Shown: positions 44,835 to 54,418, numbered from the stretch's first letter. The stretch: 64,000 nucleotides of DNA from JANJTB01 sp032027125 (GCA_032027125.1 JAVSMQ010000001.1:3644198-3708197), one strand, 5' to 3'. Translations and numbers: made by a program. The notes: generated by a model not told the origin, from the letters alone.

Positions 44835-45923
44835 TCAAATTAAATTGATTTTTTTTGGTCTTCCGCGTTTTTTTTGTGAAATTTCATTTGTTGTTTCACT
44901 TTTAACTGACAATTTGGTCTTATCAGTTGATTTTTTTACTTTTTTAACAGCAACCTTTTTTACTTTTGGAGCTTTCGCAGCTTTAGGTGCTTTAGGTACT
45001 TTTGGTGCTTTCACAGCTTTAGGTTTACCGTTAAGTACTTCATAAACAGTTGCTCCTATTCTTGCAGGTGTATCGGCAACATGAATACCGGCAGCTTTCA
45101 GAGCAATAATTTTATCTTCTGCTGTACCTTTACCGCCTGAAATTATTGCACCGGCATGTCCCATACGTCTTCCCGGAGGTGCTGTACGTCCTGCGATAAA
45201 TGCAATTACAGGTTTTTTGACAAACTTTTTAATAAATAAAGCTGCTTCTTCTTCTGCACTACCGCCGATTTCACCTATCATGACAATTACATGAGTATCA
45301 GGGTCATCATTGAATAATTTTATCGCATCAATGTGCTGAGTACCGATTATAGGGTCGCCGCCTATACCAATACAGGTTGACTGTCCTAATCCAAGGTCAG
45401 ACAATTGCTTAACTGCTTCGTAAGTTAATGTTCCTGAGCGTGATACTACACCAACATTACCTTTCTTATGAATAAATCCGGGCATAATTCCGATTTTTGC
45501 TTCACCGGGAGAAATTACACCGGGACAGTTTGGACCTATTAAAACAGTATTGGAATTTTTCAATGCTTCTTTTACAGGAATCATATCATTTATCGGTATT
45601 CCCTCAGTGATACAGATTACCACTCCAATTTTTGCATTTACAGCTTCTAAGATAGCATCTGCTGCATACGGAGGAGGTACAAAAATAACAGATGTATTTG
45701 CACCTGTTTCTTTAACAGCATCCAAAACGGTATTGAAAATCGGTACAGGTTTTTTGAACATGTTTTCACCTTTGCCTTCGTAAACCATACCACCCTTGCC
45801 CGGTGTTACTCCTGCTACGACCTTAGTGCCATATTCAATCATTTGCATTGTATGAAATGTACCTTCGGACCCGGTAATTCCCTGAACTACCAATTTAGTT
45901 TTCTTGTTAACCAGAACACTCAT
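44835..45923 (-). CDS. sucD: Succinyl-CoA synthetase alpha subunit with basic AT-hook tail
   Basis: A TCA-cycle ligase subunit. The first 290 residues are standard: TKLVVQGITGSEGTFHT, IGPNCPGVISPGEAKIGI, FIAGRTAPPGRRMGHAGAI (phosphohistidine) and GGKGTAEDK. Residues about 300-362 are added: Lys/Ala/Pro/Val repeats (KAPKVPKAPKAAKAPKVKK), then a Ser/Thr stretch and KKRGRPKKINLI, which contains the AT-hook core RGRP (353-356). Such histone H1-like tails bind DNA or RNA in other proteins, and this one is unexpected here. sucC is not adjacent. Confidence 0.95.
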   Translation of the reverse strand: MSVLVNKKTKLVVQGITGSEGTFHTMQMIEYGTKVVAGVTPGKGGMVYEGKGENMFKKPVPIFNTVLDAVKETGANTSVIFVPPPYAADAILEAVNAKIGVVICITEGIPINDMIPVKEALKNSNTVLIGPNCPGVISPGEAKIGIMPGFIHKKGNVGVVSRSGTLTYEAVKQLSDLGLGQSTCIGIGGDPIIGTQHIDAIKLFNDDPDTHVIVMIGEIGGSAEEEAALFIKKFVKKPVIAFIAGRTAPPGRRMGHAGAIISGGKGTAEDKIIALKAAGIHVADTPARIGATVYEVLNGKPKAVKAPKVPKAPKAAKAPKVKKVAVKKVKKSTDKTKLSVKSETTNEISQKKRGRPKKINLI

Positions 45924-46033
45924 GAAAAATCCTTGATATTAATATTTAACATTATAATTTTCAAAAAAATAAATTATTTATTTACAGATACTTATAAAAG
46001 GATATATTAAAAAATTATTTTAGATTATATTCT

Positions 46034-46414
46034 TTAAAATGCATTTTCAATATGTGAAATTTCAGGTTCGCTGCCCCGTAAATCAATTCCGATAAAATCG
46101 AATCTGATTTCGGCATTCTCAATTTTATTGACATACAAATATCCTTTAGCTGCGTGATAAATTGATTTCCGTTTGCTTGGAGGTACTGATTCAATAGGAC
46201 TGCCGTACTCAAATGATTTTCTTGATTTTACTTCAAAAAATACCAAAACACTGCCATCTTTTGCAATAATATCAATCTCTCCGGTTTTTCCGAAATTGAA
46301 ATTTCTCTTAATGATTTTATATCCTTTCGAAATCAGATAATCAATTGCTGAAGTTTCGCTTTCAGTTCCTTTGCTTCTGGAAGATTGTCCGGCTGCTTGT
46401 TCCGGGCTATTCAT
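46034..46414 (-). CDS. yraN: YraN/UPF0102-family nuclease-like protein
   Basis: A 126-residue protein of restriction-endonuclease-like fold. Motifs are AIDYLISKGYKIIKRNFNFG and GEIDIIAKDGSVLVFFEVKSRKS (shown in part, with GEIDII and FFEVKSR as the PD-(D/E)xK-type core). The cellular role is unknown. The start overlaps purF by 8 bp. Confidence 0.92.
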   Translation of the reverse strand: MNSPEQAAGQSSRSKGTESETSAIDYLISKGYKIIKRNFNFGKTGEIDIIAKDGSVLVFFEVKSRKSFEYGSPIESVPPSKRKSIYHAAKGYLYVNKIENAEIRFDFIGIDLRGSEPEISHIENAF

Positions 46415-47933
46415 TTGTATTCACTGCTATTCTCTGGTCTTCGATTTCGATAGGATAATCCCCTGTAAAGCATGCAGTGCAATATCCTATCCCGGGGTCT
46501 TTCGGAACCGATTCCATGAGCTTTTCTGTTGATAAATAATGCAGCGAATCAACCCCTATTGCTTTTCCTATGGCTTCTTCCGAGTCATAATAATTGGCAA
46601 TCAATTCCTCCTCACTCGGGAAATCCATTCCGTAATAACATGGATGTTTTATCGGAGGGGATGTAATTCTCATGTGCAGTTCTTTGGGATTTGCCTCACG
46701 GACAAGTTTTACCAATGCTTTGGATGTGGTTCCTCTTACTATGGAATCATCTACCAATACGACATTTCTGTTTTCAATAATACCTCGCACAGTATTAAAT
46801 TTAGCTTTTACTTTAAATTCACGGTTATTTTGACCGGGAGCAATAAATGTTCTGCCGACATAGTGACTTCTTATCAGTCCTAATTCAAATACTGTTGGGC
46901 TTGATACCTGTGAATTTACCCTTGCAAAGCCGATAGTTGCTGTATTCCCGCTGTCAGGAACCGGAACGGCACGGATTTTATCGTCAGCATCAAAAACCGG
47001 ACTTTCTTCTGCAAGGTTCTTTCCTAATTTCCTGCGGACTTTATCAACTGAATGACCGAAAATTTTGCTGTCAGGGCGGCTGAAATAAATATATTCAAAA
47101 ATGCAGTGTCTTGATTCTGGAGTTTCGTCAACGATTTTATAGCTTTTAATTTTTCCGGTTTTCACAGTCTCTTTATCTATGACAACAATTTCGTTATGCT
47201 GTACTGTCCGCACATACTCGGCACTTATCATATCAAAAGCAGTTGATTCTGATGCCGCCATATACGCATAACCATTATCAGTCTTTAATCTGCCTATACA
47301 TAAAGGTCTGAATCCATGGGGGTCACGGGCAGCAATAAGCATATTATCAGTAAGCATGACAAGAGAATATGCACCTCTGGTTTTCTGTAATGCAGAACGA
47401 ACTTTCTCAATTACTGTTGTTTCTTTACTCTTTGCTATTAAATGAAGAAATAGCTCGGAATCGGTAGTCGTCTGAAAGATTGAACCTTCTTCAATAAGTT
47501 GCTTTCGGAGAGTGCGGGTATTTGTCAGATTTCCGTTATGGGCAAGACTTAATATTCCCGAACCGTAAATAATATTAAAAGGTTGAATATTTGTTGATGA
47601 AGATGAGCCGGTTGTTGAATAGCGGTTATGACCAATCGCCATATCACCTTTCAAAACATCGGTAAGTAGATTCGGTTCCGAAAAAACATCAAGTACAAGT
47701 CCGGCTCCTCGTTTATATGCAAATCTTTTCTTTTGTTTTTCTTCGTCATAATAAATAGAAGTGATTCCGCTTGCTTCCTGACCGCGATGCTGTAGAGCGT
47801 GCAAAGCATAATAAGTAAGTATTGAAGCATTTGGATGACCGTAAACCCCGACTACTGCACAATTCGGACGTGCTTTATCAATATCTATTGCCGGAACCTC
47901 AATATCTGGGTTATTCGGATGGCGTCTATACAT
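46407..47933 (-). CDS. purF: Amidophosphoribosyltransferase
   Basis: The first committed step of purine synthesis, making phosphoribosylamine from PRPP and glutamine. The N-terminal nucleophile is Cys25 (RPNCAVVGVYG), after a 24-residue propeptide that must be removed. The glutaminase domain shows ALQHRGQEASGI and GHNRYSTTG. The PRPP site is NVVLVDDSIVRGTTSKALV. 508 aa is normal. A TATTTTTG -7-like box lies upstream near 47968, but no TTG is correctly spaced. yraN follows with overlap. Confidence 0.97.
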   Translation of the reverse strand: MYRRHPNNPDIEVPAIDIDKARPNCAVVGVYGHPNASILTYYALHALQHRGQEASGITSIYYDEEKQKKRFAYKRGAGLVLDVFSEPNLLTDVLKGDMAIGHNRYSTTGSSSSTNIQPFNIIYGSGILSLAHNGNLTNTRTLRKQLIEEGSIFQTTTDSELFLHLIAKSKETTVIEKVRSALQKTRGAYSLVMLTDNMLIAARDPHGFRPLCIGRLKTDNGYAYMAASESTAFDMISAEYVRTVQHNEIVVIDKETVKTGKIKSYKIVDETPESRHCIFEYIYFSRPDSKIFGHSVDKVRRKLGKNLAEESPVFDADDKIRAVPVPDSGNTATIGFARVNSQVSSPTVFELGLIRSHYVGRTFIAPGQNNREFKVKAKFNTVRGIIENRNVVLVDDSIVRGTTSKALVKLVREANPKELHMRITSPPIKHPCYYGMDFPSEEELIANYYDSEEAIGKAIGVDSLHYLSTEKLMESVPKDPGIGYCTACFTGDYPIEIEDQRIAVNTNE

Positions 47934-48164
47934 TCTTTTTTATATCTTGTCATTCTTAAAAGAACAAAAATAACATATCTTGCTTACTTATAATAATTTT
48001 ATTTCAAATTAATCATCGTGATTGAATGAATTTAGTTGATTGGGTATAAAACTAATAACATGTTTGTCGGGATTCAAGAAGAAAATAATAATATGTTGTC
48101 CAACACTTTGAAAAAGTTGAACTGTAAAATACATGCGTGAATGCTTGATTAAATCCCACCTTTT

Positions 48165-48204
48165 GAATCCGTGAAATCCTTTAATCCGTGTATTCCGTGA
48201 TTCC
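48165..48204. repeat. AATCCGTG imperfect tandem repeat
   Basis: GAATCCGTGAAATCC, TTAATCCGTGTATTCC and GTGATTCC repeat a 12-16-bp motif. It lies in the 47934-48376 gap. The pattern resembles dispersed intergenic repeats of Bacteroidota. Nothing else was seen in that gap, apart from a TTG-N22-TATTTTTG (48291-48323) whose spacing is slightly too long. Confidence 0.45.
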
Positions 48205-48376
48205 GAATATTATAAAGGGAATGATTGCAGCGACAGAAAGTGGATTTAAAGTAAAATAGTTTTAGTGGGTTACAGATATTTTTCCTTTTATTGAACAATT
48301 TAAAGTAAATATGTTTATTTTTGTATATATTTATTTTTGGAAATTGAATTTTAGATAAATCTTTTTTGGAGTCCTG

Positions 48377-48922
48377 ATGAAAACAACAATATTAATAATG
48401 TTTGTACTGAGTTTGATAACGTTCGGTTGTTCCGGCACTACTGAACCGGACTATAGTAATTTAAGTACAGATTTGCTCAACCTTGATGCTAAGCAGGCTA
48501 TTGCCAAGGCAAATGAATGGAGAGATTCATCGCCTAAAATTACTTCGCATATAACACAAACAGAAGTAATTTTTGATTTCCCTGATGGTAAAACCGTGAC
48601 GAAAAAAGTTCCTGACAGTATCTTTTATTTAGCGGTAGCGCCTTATATTAATGAAACTCACGAATGTGAACTTCATTATCCTTCAAGCTGTGAAGGGGAA
48701 TTGAAAGTTAAATCAATGAATATTACTGCAAAGGATAATGATAACGGGAGTGTTTATTTCGATGGTAATATTACTACATTAAAGCATGGTTTTTTTGAAA
48801 TCTGGGTGCCAAGAAACCGAAACCTAACATTAACTATTAAGTATAATAATTTGACCGGTGAAGAAGTTCTTTCTACTAATAGTGACAGCCGAACCTGTAT
48901 TACCACTATTAAGTTAAAATAA
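48377..48922 (+). CDS. Hypothetical lipoprotein, 181 aa
   Basis: A signal peptide with lipobox LITFGC (Cys18) is followed by an Asp/Ser/Thr-rich mature part. Four cysteines lie in a row of elements (HECELHYPSSCEGEL and a late SRTC), which may form disulfides. No family is recognised. It stands alone, with a plausible but slightly long-spaced promoter upstream. Confidence 0.75.
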   Translation: MKTTILIMFVLSLITFGCSGTTEPDYSNLSTDLLNLDAKQAIAKANEWRDSSPKITSHITQTEVIFDFPDGKTVTKKVPDSIFYLAVAPYINETHECELHYPSSCEGELKVKSMNITAKDNDNGSVYFDGNITTLKHGFFEIWVPRNRNLTLTIKYNNLTGEEVLSTNSDSRTCITTIKLK

Positions 48923-49077
48923 AATTTGAATTAACATTCAGAAAACCGGTAAGTACGTGTTTTTGTTAAATCGCTGAATCTGAAATTAGATTTAATCGGT
49001 TTAATAAAAACAACAGACATAAATAATTACGAAATAAGTAATTTATATGAAATTAATATTATAATTGGATAACTTGG

Positions 49078-49107
49078 TTGTAAATTGGTTAAAAAGTCGT
49101 ATTTTTG
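49078..49107 (+). promoter_or_regulatory. Promoter of yajC
   Basis: TTG (49078-49080), 19 bp and TATTTTTG (49100-49107) match the Bacteroidota consensus exactly, 42 bp before the yajC start. Confidence 0.75.
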
Positions 49108-49148
49108 CTTATTAATTTGTCAATAATTGTAAAAAATAGGTTTGTATT

Positions 49149-49460
49149 ATGGAATCAATGTTAAGTGTTTTAATGATGTCACCAGCCGGCGGTGAAGGTG
49201 GCGGCGGAAGTATGATGAGCATGTTTATCATGTTTGGTTTGGTAATTGTTATAATGTATTTTATGATGATCCGCCCACAGCAAAAACGTCAGAAAGAGCA
49301 TCAGGCATTGCTTGACTCAATCAAAAAAGGCGACAAAGTTGTTACCACTTCAGGAATGCACGGCAGTGTTACAGAAGTAGATGATAAAACAATGACAGTA
49401 ATGGTTGCTGAAAATGTTAAAATTAAATTTGAAAAATCAGCAATAGCAAACAAAAATTGA
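49149..49460 (+). CDS. yajC: Preprotein translocase subunit YajC
   Basis: Single-pass membrane partner of SecDF. It has 103 aa: one hydrophobic helix (MSMFIMFGLVIVIMYFMM), the signature IRPQQKRQKEHQALL and the small domain GDKVVTTSGMHGSVTEV. secD and secF are not adjacent here. The N-terminus is Gly-rich (GGEGGGGS). Confidence 0.95.
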   Translation: MESMLSVLMMSPAGGEGGGGSMMSMFIMFGLVIVIMYFMMIRPQQKRQKEHQALLDSIKKGDKVVTTSGMHGSVTEVDDKTMTVMVAENVKIKFEKSAIANKN

Positions 49461-49541
49461 TTTTTTTAACATGGCTTTTTGTTTAAATAACAAGGATTTG
49501 CTTTTGAAATTGCAAAAAGCCATTATCTAATTCAGAAAAAA

Positions 49542-50750
49542 ATGGATTTTAAATTAAATACAACAGAAGAAGCCCTGATGGATCTTGCATCAGGCAAAAT
49601 TATTATTGTAATGGATGATGAAGACAGAGAGAATGAAGGAGATTTAATAGCTTCTTCCGAGCTTTGTACACCCGAGATAATTAATTTCATGGCATCACAC
49701 GCTAAAGGACTTATTTGCGTTTCAATAACTGAAGAACGTGCAAAAGAGTTGAATCTTGAGCCGATGGTTAGGAATAATTCATCACTGCATGAAACAAAAT
49801 TTACCGTCTCAGTTGATTATGCCCACGGTACAACTACAGGTATATCAGCATTCGACAGAGCAGCTACAATTCGTGCTATGGCAAGAAGGGATACAAAACC
49901 TGAAGATTTACTTCGTCCCGGGCATATTTTCCCGCTGGTTGCACATAATGAAGGTGTACTGCGCCGAGCAGGTCATACCGAGGGTTCCGTTGATATGATG
50001 CGTTTAGCAGGTTTAATGCCTTCAGGAGTGCTTTGTGAAATCATAAATGAAGACGGAACAATGGCTCGTATGCCTGAACTTATTAAATTCGGCAAAAAAC
50101 ATAATCTCAAAATCGTTACTATAAAGGATTTAATTGCATACCGGTTTAGAAGAGAGCCTTTGGTCAAGACAGTAGCAGAAGCTAAACTGCCGACCGAGTA
50201 CGGTGAGTTCAAAATTAAGGTTTTTGCCAATAAACTTGACGGATTTGAGCATTTAGCCTTATACATGGGAAATATTTCAAGGGAAGAACCAACTCTTGTC
50301 CGCGTTCATTCCGAATGTCTGACAGGTGATGTTTTTGCATCAAAACGCTGTGATTGCGGCGAACAGCTCCAGAAATCTTTGGAGTTGATTGCCCGTGACG
50401 GCAACGGTGTACTGCTTTATATGAGGCAGGAAGGACGCGGGATAGGTTTGGTTAACAAAATCAAGGCTTATGCTCTGCAAGAACAGGGATATGACACAGT
50501 CGAAGCTAATCAGCATCTGGGTTTTGCTCCTGACCCGAGAGATTACGGAATTGGTGCTCAAATTCTTAATTTACTTGGTGTTAAGAAAATGAAACTGATT
50601 ACAAATAATCCTATAAAACGTGTCGGCCTCGAAAGTTATGGGCTTGAAGTTGTCGAATTGGTTCCAATGGAAATTAAACCAAACGATTTTAATAAAGATT
50701 ATCTGAGTACAAAAAAAGTCAAAATGGGGCATTTTTTACATAATTTGTAA
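49542..50750 (+). CDS. ribBA: Bifunctional DHBP synthase / GTP cyclohydrolase II
   Basis: It makes both precursors of riboflavin. The N-terminal half (to about residue 205) is DHBP synthase: VMDDEDRENEGDLI and RRAGHTEGSVDMMRLAG. The C-terminal half is GTP cyclohydrolase II: VHSECLTGDVFASKRCDCGEQL (zinc cysteines; shown in part), MRQEGRGIGL and TNNPIKRVGLESYGL. 402 aa. No FMN riboswitch is visible in the 81-bp gap before it. A terminator follows. Confidence 0.97.
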   Translation: MDFKLNTTEEALMDLASGKIIIVMDDEDRENEGDLIASSELCTPEIINFMASHAKGLICVSITEERAKELNLEPMVRNNSSLHETKFTVSVDYAHGTTTGISAFDRAATIRAMARRDTKPEDLLRPGHIFPLVAHNEGVLRRAGHTEGSVDMMRLAGLMPSGVLCEIINEDGTMARMPELIKFGKKHNLKIVTIKDLIAYRFRREPLVKTVAEAKLPTEYGEFKIKVFANKLDGFEHLALYMGNISREEPTLVRVHSECLTGDVFASKRCDCGEQLQKSLELIARDGNGVLLYMRQEGRGIGLVNKIKAYALQEQGYDTVEANQHLGFAPDPRDYGIGAQILNLLGVKKMKLITNNPIKRVGLESYGLEVVELVPMEIKPNDFNKDYLSTKKVKMGHFLHNL

Positions 50751-50800
50751 TAAATTTATTCCCGTATCGTTAATTGAGATAGGTGTTTTAACCAAAGAAT

Positions 50801-50835
50801 AAAGCCGTTATGTTTACGGCTTTATTATTTTTTTA
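50801..50835 (+). terminator. Terminator after ribBA
   Basis: AAAGCCGT and ACGGCTTT form an 8-bp perfect stem around TATGTTT, followed by ATTATTTTTTT. It lies inside a possible upstream extension of greA and so argues for the later greA start. Confidence 0.85.
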
Positions 50836-50857
50836 TTTTAATATCACGGAGACATGT

Positions 50858-51328
50858 ATGTCCACTGTTTACATGACTAAAGAACGCATGAAAGAAATCG
50901 AAGCAGAATTGCAAGAACTTAAAGGCAAAGGTAGAGCAGAGATAGCAAGAAAAATTGCAGAAGCAAGGTCGCACGGTGATTTATCTGAAAATGCTGATTA
51001 TGATGCAGCTAAGGATGAACAGGCATTGCACGAGCTTAGAATAAGCAAACTGTCTAATCAGCTTGCGAATTCTCAGGTAATATCTGCCGATGAGTTTCCC
51101 GATGATAAAGTATATATATTAACAAAAGTAAAAGTAAAAAATCTTGCAACCGGCAAAATTGCAGACTATCAGCTTGTGGGTTCAGACGAAGCCGATTTCG
51201 AGCGTAACAAAATCTCAGTTTTGTCTCCAATGGGTAAAGCACTTATCGGAAAAAGTATAGGCGAGAATGCCGAAATAATTGTTCCTGCCGGTAAAACAGT
51301 ACTTGAAATTCTGGAAATTTCCAAGTAG
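50858..51328 (+). CDS. greA: Transcription elongation factor GreA
   Basis: It rescues backtracked RNA polymerase. ATG 50858 is chosen because GGAG lies 6 nt before it and the longer frame starts in a terminator; 156 aa results. The coiled-coil hairpin with the acidic tip is seen in ARSHGDLSENADYDAAKDEQ, and the FKBP-like C-terminal domain in YQLVGSDEADF and SPMGKALIGKSIGE. It stands alone. Confidence 0.96.
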   Translation: MSTVYMTKERMKEIEAELQELKGKGRAEIARKIAEARSHGDLSENADYDAAKDEQALHELRISKLSNQLANSQVISADEFPDDKVYILTKVKVKNLATGKIADYQLVGSDEADFERNKISVLSPMGKALIGKSIGENAEIIVPAGKTVLEILEISK

Positions 51329-51368
51329 AATACACCTGTTTTTTAAAATAAATTCTGAAATATAAAAA

Positions 51369-51403
51369 TTAATCCCCGTAAACTCAACGCTTACAGGGAT
51401 TAA
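51369..51403 (+). terminator. Terminator-like hairpin after greA
   Basis: TTAATCCCCGTAA and TTACAGGGATTAA form a 13-bp stem with one mismatch. No T-run follows (TAATTATAT), so its efficiency is uncertain. Confidence 0.55.
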
Positions 51404-51461
51404 TAATTATATCAAAAATTTCAGAACTCTGGCATAATATAAAAACTCTTTATAACGATAT

Positions 51462-51503
51462 TAAAATCCCCCTCTTTGAAAAAGGGGGATTAAGGGAGAT
51501 TTC
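51462..51503. repeat. C-rich interspersed palindrome
   Basis: AAAATCCCCCTCTTTG and AAAAGGGGGATT form a short inverted repeat, followed by AAGGGAGATTTC. It is related to the long palindrome at 57382-57449 and to 32997-33117. Confidence 0.7.
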
Positions 51504-51536
51504 TTCTTTTTACAGTGAAAATTCAATTTACGAATC

Positions 51537-51575
51537 AAAAATCCTAACTATTTTATGTTAAAGCATTAGGATTTC
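51537..51575 (-). terminator. Terminator after the aconitase gene
   Basis: On the minus strand AAATCCTAA and TTAGGATTT form a 9-bp stem followed by TTG with a short T-run. It lies 15 bp after the stop. Confidence 0.6.
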
Positions 51576-51589
51576 TGATTTAAGAAAAA

Positions 51590-53857
51590 TTAACCGACAA
51601 ACTGCTTTTTGATAATATTCAATGCAGCACCTGCTTTGAACCATTCAATCTGCTGTGCATTGTACGAATGATTAACGGTAATTGCATCCTGAGTACCGTT
51701 GCTGTGATGAGCAATCAATGTAAGCGGTCTATCTGGTGCAAATTCAGTTAGTCCGATAATGTCAAAAATGTCATCTTCAAAGATTTTTTCGTAATCAGTT
51801 TTATCTGCAAATGTGAGTCCAAGCATACCCTGCTTTTTGAGGTTTGTCTCATGGATGCGTGCAAAAGATTTAACTATGATTGCATTAACACCTAAATGAC
51901 GCGGCTGCATTGCTGCATGCTCGCGTGAAGAGCCTTCACCGTAATTTTCGTCACCTACAACAATACTTCCGAATCCATGAGCTTTATAATCACGCTGAAC
52001 AGCAGGAACTTCACCGTACTCTCCGGTTAACTGGTTTTTAACGGAATTTGTTTTTTCATTAAAATAATTCAAAGCGCCTGTGAGAGTATTGTTTGCGATA
52101 TTGTCAAGATGACCTCTGAATCTCAGCCATGGACCTGCCATAGAGATATGGTCAGTAGTGCATTTTCCTTTCGCTTTGATTAGCAGTTTCAAACCTTTCA
52201 AATCTTTGCCGTTCCATGCAGGGAAAGAATCAAGTAATTGCAGTCTGTTTGAATCAGGAGCCACAATTATATTGACTTTCGAGCCGTCTTCGGCAGGTGC
52301 CTGATAACCATTGTCAAGCACATCAAATCCTTTTGAAGGCAGTTCATCACCGGTCGGCGGGTCAAGCCTGACTTCTATACCATCCTTATTAATCAGTGAA
52401 TCTGTCATTGGATTGAATGTTAGTCTTCCTGCAATAGTTAGTGCTGTAACAATTTCTGGTGAAGCAACAAAGCCGTGGGTATTTGGATTGCCGTCATTAC
52501 GTTTTGCAAAATTTCTGTTGAACGAAGTAATTATCGTATTCTTTTCCTGTTTATCTGCACCATGACGAGCCCATTGACCGATACATGGTCCGCAGGCATT
52601 AGCCAATACAACTCCGCCGATATTTTCAAAATCCTTGATAAATCCATCGCGTTCGATTGTATAACGAACCATTTCCGAACCGGGGGTAACGGTATATTCT
52701 GACTTAACATTCAAATTTTTTGCAACTGCCTGTTTTGCAACTGAAGCTGCCCGGGAAATATCTTCATAAGATGAATTTGTACAGGAGCCGATTAAGCCGA
52801 CTTCGATTTTATCGGGCCAACCGTTAACTGCAACTGCTTCTTTTAGCTTTGAAATCGGTGTAGCCAAATCAGGTGTGAAAGGACCGTTAACATGTGCTTC
52901 AAGCTCTGAAAGATTTATCTCAATTACTTCATCAAAATATTTTTCCGGATTTGCATATACTTCGGAATCGCCAGTCAAATATTCAGCAACGCCGTTAGCC
53001 AGTTCTGCTACTTCCTTTCGTCCTGTAGCTGCCAGATATGCATACATTTTTTCATCATAACCGAATACGGAAGTAGTGGCACCTATTTCAGCACCCATAT
53101 TACAAATGGTACCTTTACCTGTGCATGACAGTGATTTTGCGCCTTCACCAAAATATTCAACTACAGCTCCGGTTCCACCTTTTACAGTAAGAATACCGGC
53201 AACTTTCAGTATAATATCCTTCGAAGATGCCCAGCCGTTCAACTTCCCCGTTAATTTAACACCGATGAGTTTTGGAAATTTAAGTTCCCATGGAAAACCT
53301 GCCATTACATCCACAGCGTCAGCCCCGCCAACACCGATTGCAATCATTCCTAATCCGCCAGCATTTACTGTATGTGAATCAGTACCAATCATCATACCGC
53401 CCGGAAAGGCATAATTTTCTAAAATTACCTGATGGATAATTCCTGCACCCGGTTTCCAAAAACCAATACCATATTTATTTGACACAGAAGATAAGAAGTC
53501 AAATACTTCTTTGTTTAAATCTTTTGAGCTTGCCAAATCTTTTTCCGCACCTTCTTTAGCAAGTATCAGGTGGTCGCAGTGAACGGTCGAAGGGACTGCT
53601 GTTTTGGGTCTGCCTGCCTGCATAAACTGCAATAATGCCATTTGTGCAGTTGCATCCTGCATTGCTACTCTGTCAGGACGGAAATTTACATAATCCTTAC
53701 CACGGTTAAACTCACGAATAGCCATGTCGGAATCAAGATGAGAATATAGAATTTTCTCGGTTAATGTGAGGGGTTTACTGACGGTTTTTCTGACTGTATC
53801 AACTTTTTGCGATAAATTTGCATAGATTGATTTAATCATATCAAGATCAAAAATCAT
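51590..53857 (-). CDS. Aconitate hydratase (mitochondrial-type)
   Basis: It isomerises citrate to isocitrate in the TCA cycle. The 755 aa and the start KPLTLTEKILYSHL fit the mitochondrial-type aconitases common in FCB bacteria, rather than the 890-residue AcnA. The 4Fe-4S ligands are in IGSCTNSSYEDI and ANACGPCIGQW. The swivel domain shows YGEGSSREHAAMQPRHLG. It is a single gene with a 264-bp AT-rich upstream region. Confidence 0.95.
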   Translation of the reverse strand: MIFDLDMIKSIYANLSQKVDTVRKTVSKPLTLTEKILYSHLDSDMAIREFNRGKDYVNFRPDRVAMQDATAQMALLQFMQAGRPKTAVPSTVHCDHLILAKEGAEKDLASSKDLNKEVFDFLSSVSNKYGIGFWKPGAGIIHQVILENYAFPGGMMIGTDSHTVNAGGLGMIAIGVGGADAVDVMAGFPWELKFPKLIGVKLTGKLNGWASSKDIILKVAGILTVKGGTGAVVEYFGEGAKSLSCTGKGTICNMGAEIGATTSVFGYDEKMYAYLAATGRKEVAELANGVAEYLTGDSEVYANPEKYFDEVIEINLSELEAHVNGPFTPDLATPISKLKEAVAVNGWPDKIEVGLIGSCTNSSYEDISRAASVAKQAVAKNLNVKSEYTVTPGSEMVRYTIERDGFIKDFENIGGVVLANACGPCIGQWARHGADKQEKNTIITSFNRNFAKRNDGNPNTHGFVASPEIVTALTIAGRLTFNPMTDSLINKDGIEVRLDPPTGDELPSKGFDVLDNGYQAPAEDGSKVNIIVAPDSNRLQLLDSFPAWNGKDLKGLKLLIKAKGKCTTDHISMAGPWLRFRGHLDNIANNTLTGALNYFNEKTNSVKNQLTGEYGEVPAVQRDYKAHGFGSIVVGDENYGEGSSREHAAMQPRHLGVNAIIVKSFARIHETNLKKQGMLGLTFADKTDYEKIFEDDIFDIIGLTEFAPDRPLTLIAHHSNGTQDAITVNHSYNAQQIEWFKAGAALNIIKKQFVG

Positions 53858-54028
53858 ATCCGAATCCTAAAATATTTTAAAAAATTTAAATTCTTAATTT
53901 TGCATGACGAAGATATGATGATAATAAGATATGTTGTTGAAAAAAATATTTTGTAATATAATTTCTATGATAAATATTCAGTATTTCGACTGCTGATAAT
54001 CATTAATTTATCCGATTATACTAAATTA

Positions 54029-54054
54029 TTTATATTGCTGCAAAGCAATATAAA
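54029..54054. other. 11-bp hairpin with GCAA tetraloop
   Basis: TTTATATTGCT-GCAA-AGCAATATAAA is a perfect 11-bp stem closed by a GNRA-type loop. It lies in the 53858-54121 gap between divergent genes, 68 bp before the FmdB gene. It has no T-run of note. It may be an RNA element in the leader of either gene. Confidence 0.4.
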
Positions 54055-54121
54055 ATTATTAGTACATTTTAACGTCACTTGATATGATATTCAAATAAAT
54101 AATTTTAGGAATTTAATAAAA

Positions 54122-54418
54122 ATGCCCATTTATGATTATAAATGTAATACATGCGGTACAACATTCGAAATGAAACAGAGTATGTCTGAGGATGCCTTAA
54201 CAACATGTCCGCCTGAATTTTGCACTGCTCCTGTTAAAGGTGTAGGTAAGGTTCATAGAGTGATGAGTAAAAATATTGGACTGGTATTTAAGGGAACCGG
54301 ATTTTATGCTACAGACTATGCAGCAAAAACCGGCAAACCTGCATCCGCTCCGGCAGCCGAAACATCTTGCGGTTCAGGTGCCTGCGCTTGCGATACAAAT
54401 AAAACAAGTGTAGCATAA
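54122..54418 (+). CDS. FmdB-family zinc ribbon protein
   Basis: A 98-residue protein. The start MPIYDYKCNTCGTTFEMKQS is the family signature. The second pair of the zinc knuckle is unusual: TTCPPEFC in place of CPxC. The rest has GTGFYATDYA, as in the family, and a Cys-rich tail (CGSGACACD). The role is unknown, and regulatory names for this family are historical. Confidence 0.88.
   Translation: MPIYDYKCNTCGTTFEMKQSMSEDALTTCPPEFCTAPVKGVGKVHRVMSKNIGLVFKGTGFYATDYAAKTGKPASAPAAETSCGSGACACDTNKTSVA

Noticed and set aside
48291..48323. TTG-N22-TATTTTTG upstream of the 48377 lipoprotein gene
   Set aside because: Both boxes are present but the spacer is 22 bp, outside the 19-21 range. It is mentioned only in the neighbouring repeat entry.
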